From NCBI GenBank assembly GCA_963692975.2, contig CAXMMR010000007.1, positions 124,001 through 188,000 of the forward strand: a stretch of DNA of 64,000 nt. The letters run 5' to 3'. Origin of the DNA: CAXMMR01 sp963692975 (GTDB lineage Bacteria > Pseudomonadota > Alphaproteobacteria > Acetobacterales > Acetobacteraceae). The notes beneath the pieces are model-generated. The model searched no databases. It was not told where the DNA came from and was given only the letters and a program-made list of their open reading frames with translations. Each line of letters opens with the position of its first letter. Positions within the stretch are counted from its first letter, which is position 1. Below, one piece after another: positions 1-6,205 of the stretch. The translations under genes were made by a program, and so were the position numbers.

Positions 1-2
1 GC

Positions 3-119
3 TCGCGCAGCGTGCATGCGCTGCTGGAGAGCGAGTTCGGCAGCGGCCTGCACGCGCTGTCGTTGACGCTGCGCACGCCGGCCGAGGCCGCGGCGGCGGC
101 GGAGCGCCGCTCGAGCTGA
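3..119 (+). CDS. 3' end of an unidentified protein (partial)
   Basis: An open frame enters from the left edge and ends at TGA 117-119. It encodes 38 residues, ending in an Ala/Glu-rich tail (TPAEAAAAAERRSS). The frame is the only one open from the edge to just before lipA, and the stop lies 41 bases before the lipA start, so this is probably the last part of a co-directional upstream gene. No family can be recognised from this fragment. Confidence 0.45.
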   Translation, partial: SRSVHALLESEFGSGLHALSLTLRTPAEAAAAAERRSS

Positions 120-159
120 GGCCTTGCCTTGCCGCGCGTCCTTCGCCACATCCTTGAGC

Positions 160-1117
160 ATGTCGACCCGCCTTCTGATCGACCATCGCCATCCGGAAAA
201 GGCGCATCGCCCGGACAATCCGATCCAGCGCAAGCCGGATTGGATACGGGTGCGTGCGCCGACCAGCCCGGTCTATCGCGAGACGCAGGCGCTGATGCGG
301 GACCACCACCTGGTCACGGTGTGCGAGGAGGCTGCCTGCCCCAACATCGGCGAGTGCTGGTCGCAGCGCCACGCCACGATGATGATCATGGGCGACACCT
401 GTACCCGCGCCTGCGCCTTCTGCAACGTGCGGACGGGCGTGCCGCTGGGGCTTGATGCCGGCGAGCCTGAGCGGGTGGCCGATGCGGTGGCGAGGCTTGG
501 GCTGCGCCACGTCGTCATCACCTCGGTGGACCGCGACGACCTGGCCGATGGTGGGGCGGCGCATTTCGCCGCCGTGATCCGCGCTTTGCGGGCGGCGGCG
601 CCGTCGACGACGGTGGAGATCCTGACGCCCGACTTCCTGCGCAAGCCCGGCGCGGTCGAGACGGTCGTCGCCGCCAGGCCGGACGTCTTCAACCACAATC
701 TGGAGACGGTTCCACGGCTCTATCCGACGATCCGGCCGGGCGCCCGCTACTACCAGTCGCTGCGCCTGCTCGACCAGGTGAAGCAGCTTGATCCGACGGT
801 CTTCACCAAGTCGGGCATGATGGTGGGGCTCGGCGAGGCCAAGCCGGAGGTCATGCAGGTGATGGACGACCTGCGGGTGGCGGACGTCGACTTTCTGACA
901 CTCGGGCAATATCTGCAGCCGACCGTCAAGCACGCCAAACTCGAGCGCTTCGTCCCGCCCGACGAGTTCGCCGACTATGCGTCGCTTGCCCGGGCGCGGG
1001 GCTTTCTGATGGTGAGCGCGACGCCGCTCACCCGCTCGTCCTACCACGCGGATGCCGACTTTCGTGGCATTGCGAGAGGCACGACACCTAAAGCTCGCCG
1101 CGCGCGTTGCCGCGTAA
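160..1117 (+). CDS. lipA: Lipoyl synthase LipA (3' end shifted by one base)
   Basis: Radical-SAM enzyme that inserts two sulfurs into protein-bound octanoyl groups to make lipoyl cofactors for 2-oxoacid dehydrogenases. The auxiliary cluster motif C55-x4-C60-x5-C66 and the radical-SAM motif C81-x3-C85-x2-C88 are both present, as is the conserved C-terminal RSSYHAD that carries the auxiliary-cluster serine. The start is ATG 160; an upstream TTG at 124 adds only unconserved residues. As given, the frame does not stop at the normal end: after HADADF it reads on into the next gene and closes only at 1596. Removing one T from the TTT at 1060-1062 gives a typical tail (FVALREARHLKLAARVAA) and TAA 1115-1117, overlapping the coq10 ATG as TAATG. 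The end given here is that restored stop. The catalytic core is intact either way. Confidence 0.93.
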
Positions 1118-1596
1118 TGCCAACACATGCCGAGCACAAAATCGTCGCCTATCGTCCCGAGCAGCTGTTCGACCTGGTGGCCGACGTCCAGCACTATCCG
1201 GACTTCCTGCCCTGGTGCGTCGGCGCCACGGTGAAGAGCCGCACGCCGACCGACCTCGTCGCTGACTTGGTGATCGGCTTCGGGCCGTTCCGGGAGGGCT
1301 TCACCAGCCATGTCGAGCTCGACCGGCCGCACAAGGTGGTGGTGCGCTACGAGAAGGGGCCGTTCCGCTACCTGAACAATCAGTGGACCTTCACGGCCGA
1401 GCCGCGCGGCTGCAGGGTCGATTTCTTCGTCGAGTTCGAGTTTCGCTCGAAGCTGCTGCAGTCGGCGATCGGCGTGGTGTTCAACGAGGCGGTGCGTCGG
1501 ATGGTGAACGCGTTTCTCAAGCGCGCGCGCGCGATCTACGGCCCGACGCCGCTGACCACGCCCAACGTGGCGACGCCGGTCACCCTCGCCACCTGA
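1117..1596 (+). CDS. Coq10/RatA-like START-domain protein (ubiquinone-binding)
   Basis: A 159-residue single-domain protein of the polyketide-cyclase/START (SRPBCC) superfamily. It has the family opening, in which a YRPEQLFDLVADV stretch is followed by YPDFLPWC, and the closing amphipathic helix near VVFNEAVRRMVNAFLKRA. Members of the Coq10 group bind ubiquinone in the membrane and support respiration; related RatA proteins have been described as toxins, but that role is not implied here. The ATG at 1117 overlaps the restored lipA stop by one base (TAATG). In the sequence as given it is also in frame with lipA, so the two genes read as one 479-residue polypeptide from ATG 160. The lipA-coq10 order is common in alphaproteobacteria. 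Confidence 0.88.
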   Translation: MPTHAEHKIVAYRPEQLFDLVADVQHYPDFLPWCVGATVKSRTPTDLVADLVIGFGPFREGFTSHVELDRPHKVVVRYEKGPFRYLNNQWTFTAEPRGCRVDFFVEFEFRSKLLQSAIGVVFNEAVRRMVNAFLKRARAIYGPTPLTTPNVATPVTLAT

Positions 1597-1611
1597 TCCC
1601 GGCCGGGAGAG

Positions 1612-1929
1612 ATGCGTCGTCAGCTTGTCGTCGCCGCGCTGCTCGCCTGTCTCGCGGCCACTGCGACTGCGCAGACGGTGGCGCCCGGGGCTAAGCGCAG
1701 CCGCCATCCGATGGCTGACCGGTTTGCCGCGGCGGACACCAACGGCGATGGCCACCTGACCATGGCCGAGGCGCAGGCCGCTCACTGGCACAAGGTGGTC
1801 GACCAGTTCGGCGTCATCGATGCCGATCATGACGGCACCATCACGCTGGCCGAGCTGCGCGCCTGGCGCGATGCGCACCGGGGCGCGCCGGCAGGATCTC
1901 CGCTCTCGTCGCCGGCCGGTCAGCGCTGA
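1612..1929 (+). CDS. Secreted EF-hand calcium-binding protein
   Basis: A 105-residue protein starting with a signal peptide (MRRQLVVAALLACLAATATAQ; cleavage likely after ATA or TAQ). It then carries two EF-hand loops: DTNGDGHLTMAE (about residues 44-55) and DADHDGTITLAE (about 71-82). Both have Asp/Asn at positions 1, 3 and 5, Gly at 6 and Glu at 12, so both should bind calcium. It probably acts in the periplasm as a small calcium sensor or buffer; its partner is unknown. A good ribosome site (GGGAGAG) lies just before ATG 1612, 15 bases after the coq10 stop, so it may share that transcript. The tail (SPLSSPAGQR) is low complexity. Confidence 0.85.
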   Translation: MRRQLVVAALLACLAATATAQTVAPGAKRSRHPMADRFAAADTNGDGHLTMAEAQAAHWHKVVDQFGVIDADHDGTITLAELRAWRDAHRGAPAGSPLSSPAGQR

Positions 1930-1957
1930 TCAGGCTGCGCCATGTCGCGATCGGGTG

Positions 1958-2076
1958 AAATACCGCAAGATCGGCGTCGGCGTGAACAGGGCGCGAGCAT
2001 GCCGTTCGCCCCAGACTCCGGGATAGAAAGGCAATTAAGTCAATGGGTTACGTCAATCTTGCCTATAGGCAAGATT
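1958..2076. repeat. Family C repeat, copy 1: AAATACCGCAAGATCGG plus 22-bp palindrome
   Basis: Between the convergent EF-hand and modA-like genes. It has two parts: AAATACCGCAAGATCGG at 1958-1974 and, 80 bases later, a perfect 22-bp palindrome at 2055-2076 (AATCTTGCC-TATA-GGCAAGATT). A second copy of both parts lies at 38216-38313, with a different 4-base loop (GACG) and longer arms. The palindrome could be a two-way terminator hairpin for the convergent genes or a site for a dimeric DNA-binding protein. Nothing else is visible in 1930-2161. Confidence 0.75.
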
Positions 2077-2161
2077 TTCGGCAACGGTGCCGGAGGTCCT
2101 GCGACGGGACATGTCTAGCATGGCCGGCTCGTCGTCCCGATCGCGATCAAGATCGCCGACG

Positions 2162-2962
2162 CTATTGCGAGGACAGAGGTATTAGGCCGGCATCCGCGAG
2201 GATCGACTGGCCCTTGGCCGACAGCATGAACAATGCCAGCCGCATGGCGGCGCGTGATGGCCGCAGCACGACCAGGCCGTAGGTCGAGGCGACGCTGAGC
2301 GCCGGGGGCAGGGGGGTGGCGAGGATGTCCGGCACCTCGCTGCGCAGCGAGGCCTCCTGGCTGCAGTAATCGACCAGCGCGTCGGCCTTGCGGCCTAGGA
2401 AAATCGCCGCCGCCGGGCTGTGGCCGCCGGCGTCGGATGCCGTCAGCAGGCGCTGCGCCTTGGCGCTGAGTGCCGCGCCGGCGCCGGCGCGGATCGCGTC
2501 GGCGCGGCTGAACATCGCGAAGGCGTCGTCGCCGACCGCCGAGTCCCCGGGCGTGCCGGTGGCTAGACGCAGCTTGGGGTCGAGCAACTGGTCGAGCAGG
2601 TCGGCGCTGCGCAGGCCGGCCGAGCGAGGCGCCAGTATGCAGATGCGGTTGGTGGCGAAGGCGACGGCGGGCAGCGCGCCCGGCCGCGTCTGGAGCCGCT
2701 TCGGCTGGTCGAGGTCGGCCGACACGAAGAGCGAGGCCGGCGCGCCGGCCTCGATCTGGGCGCGCAGGGTGCCGGAGGCGCCGAACACCGGCTCGGCGAC
2801 GTCCGCCGGGTCCAGCCCGGAGGCGGCAATCAGCTCCTGCATCGGGCCGGACAGGCTGGCGGCGGCGTAGACGCGCAGCCGGGTGTTGAACAGGCCGAAG
2901 GTCTGCGCCTCGGCCGGGCTTGCCAGCGCCAGCGCGACGGCCAGCCAGAGCAGGTGACGCAT
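2162..2962 (-). CDS. modA: Periplasmic molybdate-type substrate-binding protein (ModA-like)
   Basis: 266 residues: a signal peptide (about 1-19, ending PAEA) followed by a type-2 periplasmic binding fold. Family marks are the VYAAASLSGPMQEL strand-helix (ModA proteins usually have AAASL), FGASGTLRAQIEAGAPASLFVSADL for oxyanion binding, and FATNRICILAP. It should bind molybdate or a similar oxyanion for an ABC importer. No modB or modC is present in the window, so the permease and ATPase must lie elsewhere or this protein has another role. Its ATG overlaps the ku stop (TGATG), which implies translational coupling to ku, an unexpected partner. Substrate is inferred from the family only. Confidence 0.82.
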   Translation of the reverse strand: MRHLLWLAVALALASPAEAQTFGLFNTRLRVYAAASLSGPMQELIAASGLDPADVAEPVFGASGTLRAQIEAGAPASLFVSADLDQPKRLQTRPGALPAVAFATNRICILAPRSAGLRSADLLDQLLDPKLRLATGTPGDSAVGDDAFAMFSRADAIRAGAGAALSAKAQRLLTASDAGGHSPAAAIFLGRKADALVDYCSQEASLRSEVPDILATPLPPALSVASTYGLVVLRPSRAAMRLALFMLSAKGQSILADAGLIPLSSQ

Positions 2963-3897
2963 CAGGCTCGCTTTCGCTGCGCGGCTGGGGTCTTGGCGGC
3001 CGGTGCCGGCTTGGCCGCTTTGGCCTTGGAGGCGCCCGTCTGAGCGGTCGTCTTCGGTGCTGCTTTCGGGGCCGGCTTCTTAGAGGCCGGCGCCTTTGCG
3101 CTTGGCGCATCCGCGGTCTGGCCGAGGCTGCGCTTCAGCGCCGCCATCAGGTCGATGACGTTGCCGCGATCCTCCTGCTCCGGCGCCTCCGGCTGCACGC
3201 CCTCGCCGGCGAGCTTGGCATCGATCACCTGGCGCAGCTTGGCCTCGTAGCGGTCCTCCAGGTCGGCCGGCTCGAACGCCTCGCTCTGCCGATCGATCAG
3301 CTGCGTCGCCAGCGTCACCATCGCCGGATCGGGCGTCTCGGACGGAACGCCGGCGAACAGCTCGGCGGGGTTGGAGACGTCGCGCGCCTCGTGCAGCGTG
3401 TGCAGAACGAGGCCGCGGCCCATCGGCATGATCGCCACCGCCCGCTCGCGCCGCGCCATGACGACGCGGGAGAGCGCCACCTTGCCGGTCTTGGCGATCG
3501 CCTCGCGCAGCACGAGGTAGACGTCCTGGGAGCCCTCGCCGTCCGGCGCCAGGTAGTAGCTCTGGTCGTAATAGACCGGGTCGATCTCGCCGGCGGGGAC
3601 GAACTTGGCGACGCTCAGGATCGACGAGCTGTCGATCCGGGCGGACTCGAAATCCTCGTCGTCGAGCAGGACGAAGCTGTTCTTCTCGTATTCGAAGCCG
3701 CGCGCGAGCTCGCGGCGCTGCAGCTCCTCGTCGGTCTCGGCGTCGAGCGTCACCATCCGCACCCGGTTGCCGGTCTTCGGGTTGATGAAGTGGAAGTGCA
3801 GGTTCGAGCTCTCATGATAGGCCGAGTAGAGCGCGATCTGGCAGGAGACGAGGGCAAGCCGCAACTGGCCGCGCCAGATGGGTCGTTGGTCCGCCAT
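2962..3897 (-). CDS. ku: Ku DNA end-binding protein (non-homologous end joining)
   Basis: 311 residues. The homodimeric bacterial Ku ring binds double-strand DNA ends and recruits LigD. The Ku core covers about residues 5-205 (opening PIWRGQLRLALVSCQIALYSA; KTGNRVRMVTLDAETDEEL; the conserved MELA-like MARRERAVAIMPMGRGLVLHTL). The C-terminal 70 residues are Lys/Ala/Pro-rich (SAKAPASKKPAPKAAPKTT), as in the DNA-binding tails of many bacterial Ku proteins. ligD lies directly upstream on the same strand, separated by a repeat pair, and modA overlaps downstream. Confidence 0.95.
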   Translation of the reverse strand: MADQRPIWRGQLRLALVSCQIALYSAYHESSNLHFHFINPKTGNRVRMVTLDAETDEELQRRELARGFEYEKNSFVLLDDEDFESARIDSSSILSVAKFVPAGEIDPVYYDQSYYLAPDGEGSQDVYLVLREAIAKTGKVALSRVVMARRERAVAIMPMGRGLVLHTLHEARDVSNPAELFAGVPSETPDPAMVTLATQLIDRQSEAFEPADLEDRYEAKLRQVIDAKLAGEGVQPEAPEQEDRGNVIDLMAALKRSLGQTADAPSAKAPASKKPAPKAAPKTTAQTGASKAKAAKPAPAAKTPAAQRKRA

Positions 3898-3920
3898 GGG
3901 GCTTGGCTCCGGAAGGAAGG

Positions 3921-4033
3921 GGTTCTTTTTTGAAAAAAAGAACCAAAAAACTTTTACTCGATAAGCGCGATCCTGAGCAGCGTCCTCGCTAAACGGACAA
4001 AAGTTTTTTGCTTCTTTTTTTCAAAAAAGAAGC
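3921..4033. repeat. Family A repeat pair (A1 3921-3955, A2 3994-4033)
   Basis: Two AT-rich hairpin elements in inverted orientation fill the ligD-ku junction. A1 has arms GGTTCTTTTTT / AAAAAAGAACC followed by AAAAAACTTTT. A2 is the mirror form: GGACAAAAGTTTTTTG, then GCTTCTTTTTT / AAAAAAGAAGC. The second stem base pair differs between them in a compensatory way (G-C against C-G). A2 lies just after the ligD stop and A1 just before the ku start. They are strikingly AT-rich in this GC-rich sequence. A terminator role is possible, but the T-run after the hairpin is weak. Confidence 0.85.
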
Positions 4034-4040
4034 GCTGCCC

Positions 4041-6023
4041 TTACTTGCGCTTGCGCTGCGCCTCGGCCGGCAGCCGCTGATCAACCTCGGCGAACCCCGC
4101 CCAGGGATCGGCGCGGAGCTTTGCGAGTCGGCCGGGCACGGTCTTCAGCGTCCAGGCGGCGACGTCGAGCTTCGGGCCGACCTCGCGCCAGTGCAGCGGC
4201 GTGGCGACGCCGGCGCCGGGGCGGGCGCGGGGCGAGAAGGAGCAGACCGCGGTCGAACCCAGGCCGTTGCGCAGCCAGTCGATCAGGATGCGGCCGGTGC
4301 GCTTGGCCTTGGGCACCGAGGCGACGTAGAGCGAGGGCTGGTCGGCCTCCATGCGCTCGGCAAAGCGGCGGCACCAGGCGCGCACCTGGTCCCAGCCGGC
4401 ATCCGGACGGAGGGGGGCGACGACGTGCAGGCCCTTGCCGCCGGAGGTGCGGCAGAAGGAGGCGAAGCCCTCGCGCTCCAGCCGGTCGCGCACGTCGAGC
4501 GTCGCGCGAATGATCTGCGGCCAGTCCACGCCCTCGCCGGGATCGAGGTCGAAGACCAGCCGGTCGGCGCGGCCGGCATCCGGCAGGTGCGAGCCCCAGC
4601 CGTGCAGCTCGATCGCCGACATCTGGGTGGCCGCGATCAGCCCGTCCTCGCCGGCAAGCGCCAGGAAGGGCGCGCCGTCCTGCTCGCCCTCGCGCAGCTG
4701 CTGGGCCATGCCGCGCAGGGCGTGCTTTTGGAAGAAGTGCTCGCTGTCGATGCCATCCGGGCAACGCACCAGGGCGAGCGGTCGGTCGGCGATGCCGGGC
4801 AGGGCGGCCTTGGCGACGGTCTGCCAGTAGGTCGCCAGGTCCTGCTTGGTGATGCCCGGCCAGAGCTCGCGGTCGGGGTGGGTGAGGCGCACGCCGTCAA
4901 TTTCGGTGGCGCCGCCGCGCTGGGCCGGCGGTTTGGCGGTGACGATGCGGGTCGGGCGGCGCTGCCCCAGCGTGATGCGCTTGGCCTCCGGATCGGGGAT
5001 GTCACGCACCACCTCGGACGCCGCCTTGTCCTCGCGCAGGCCGAGGAACACGGCGTGGCGCAGCCGCCCGGCGCCCGACCAGCCGATATACTGCACCTCG
5101 ACCACCAGCTCGGGGCGCACCCAGCTCAGCCCGGCCGGCGGCTTCTCCTCCGTCAGCAGCAGGCCCTTCGGCGCCGTAGAGGCGAGCGGCTTGAGCCGGT
5201 CGGTGAGCGCGGCGAGGTCGGCATCCGTCAGTCCGCTGCCGCAGCCGCCGACATAGTGCAGCCGGCGTTCGGCATCGTAGAAGCCCAGATGCAGCGAGCC
5301 GAGGCCGCTGCGCGAGCCCTGGGGCTTGGTCCAGCCGAGCACGACGAACTCTTCGCGGCCCTGGCATTTGACCTTCAGCCAGTCGCGTCCGCGTCCGGGC
5401 CGATACGGCGCGTCGGCGCGTTTGCAGATGACGCCCTCCAACCCCATCGTGCAGGCCTGCTTGCGCACCCGCGCGGCGTCGCCGGCGACATGGTCGGAGT
5501 AGCGCAGCAGGCCGGCGGCCGCCCAGTCGACGAGCCCGGCGAGCATCGCCTTGCGGTCGGCGAGCGGGCAAGGCGCGAGGTCGTGGCCGTCCAGGTGCAG
5601 CAGGTCGAAGACGAAGAACAACAGGGCGCCGTCACGATGGTCGCGCAGCGCCGATTGCAGGGCGTGGAAGCTGGTGACGCCGTCGGGCAGCAGCGCCACC
5701 AGCTCGCCGTCGAGCAGCAGGTCGCCATGGCCGAGGGCGGCGACGGCGGCGGCGATGGCGGGCAGGCGGGCGGTCCAATCCAGGCCGTTGCGGGTGATCA
5801 GCTGGACGGCGCCGCGCTCGCGCCGGGCGAGCAGCCGGTAGCCGTCGAACTTGATCTCGCTGATCCACTCGTCGCCGTCCGGCGCGATGTCTGCGGCGCT
5901 GGCGAGCTGGGGTTTCGGCGTTGCGCCGAGTTTGCGCAGGACGGCGTCGGTCGGCATCTCGCGACGAATGCTTGGCTTGGCCATGGCGGCCGGCTCGGCG
6001 GCCTGGACGCGGGGTTTGCCCAT
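4041..6023 (-). CDS. ligD: DNA ligase D, ligase-polymerase form without phosphoesterase domain
   Basis: About 660 residues from the chosen ATG 6023. The ATP-dependent ligase domain comes first, with adenylated Lys58 in EIKFDGYRLLARR, then DGELVAL, EGVICKR and the distal DWLKVKC, followed by an OB-fold (YVGGCGSGL). The C-terminal half is the LigD primase/polymerase domain (from about residue 400: LTHPDRELWPGITKQDLATYW; catalytic FDLDPGEGVDW; GKGLHVVAPL). The N-terminal 3'-phosphoesterase module of many LigDs is absent, so this is a LIG-POL protein. The frame stays open up to 6200, but that extension is a 27-bp tandem repeat and unconserved. ATG 5984 (MAKPSIRR) is an alternative start. It works with Ku encoded just downstream. 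Confidence 0.93.
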   Translation of the reverse strand: MGKPRVQAAEPAAMAKPSIRREMPTDAVLRKLGATPKPQLASAADIAPDGDEWISEIKFDGYRLLARRERGAVQLITRNGLDWTARLPAIAAAVAALGHGDLLLDGELVALLPDGVTSFHALQSALRDHRDGALLFFVFDLLHLDGHDLAPCPLADRKAMLAGLVDWAAAGLLRYSDHVAGDAARVRKQACTMGLEGVICKRADAPYRPGRGRDWLKVKCQGREEFVVLGWTKPQGSRSGLGSLHLGFYDAERRLHYVGGCGSGLTDADLAALTDRLKPLASTAPKGLLLTEEKPPAGLSWVRPELVVEVQYIGWSGAGRLRHAVFLGLREDKAASEVVRDIPDPEAKRITLGQRRPTRIVTAKPPAQRGGATEIDGVRLTHPDRELWPGITKQDLATYWQTVAKAALPGIADRPLALVRCPDGIDSEHFFQKHALRGMAQQLREGEQDGAPFLALAGEDGLIAATQMSAIELHGWGSHLPDAGRADRLVFDLDPGEGVDWPQIIRATLDVRDRLEREGFASFCRTSGGKGLHVVAPLRPDAGWDQVRAWCRRFAERMEADQPSLYVASVPKAKRTGRILIDWLRNGLGSTAVCSFSPRARPGAGVATPLHWREVGPKLDVAAWTLKTVPGRLAKLRADPWAGFAEVDQRLPAEAQRKRK

Positions 6024-6076
6024 GCTGGCGGCAACGCGACCCTGGGGCGCGAGGTTGCCGATCGGTCGCCTGCCGG

Positions 6077-6153
6077 GGCCCTGGCAGAGCTTGCCCGAGC
6101 TGTTCCCGCGCGCAGGGCTTGCGCGAGTTGTCCCGCGCGCAGGGCTTGCGCGA
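6077..6153. repeat. 27-bp tandem repeat between ligD and the glucosidase gene
   Basis: Two units share an identical 23-base core (TCCCGCGCGCAGGGCTTGCG plus CGA) at 6104-6126 and 6131-6153, with a period of 27 bases, and a degenerate third unit precedes them at about 6077-6103. The 9-codon period keeps the upstream extension of the ligD frame open, encoding RASPARGT-type units. It lies in the divergent spacer between ligD and the glucosidase gene, so it probably belongs to the shared promoter region and not to either protein. Confidence 0.7.
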
Positions 6154-6205
6154 CGCGTCTCACCTGTCACCTTGCGGCCGCACCAACGACGAGGAGCCAT
6201 GCCAG

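Noticed and set aside
4008..4060. Short open frames starting in family A copies (LLFFKKEAL-like peptides)
   Set aside because: They arise because the hairpin itself is open in that frame; no conservation beyond the repeat.
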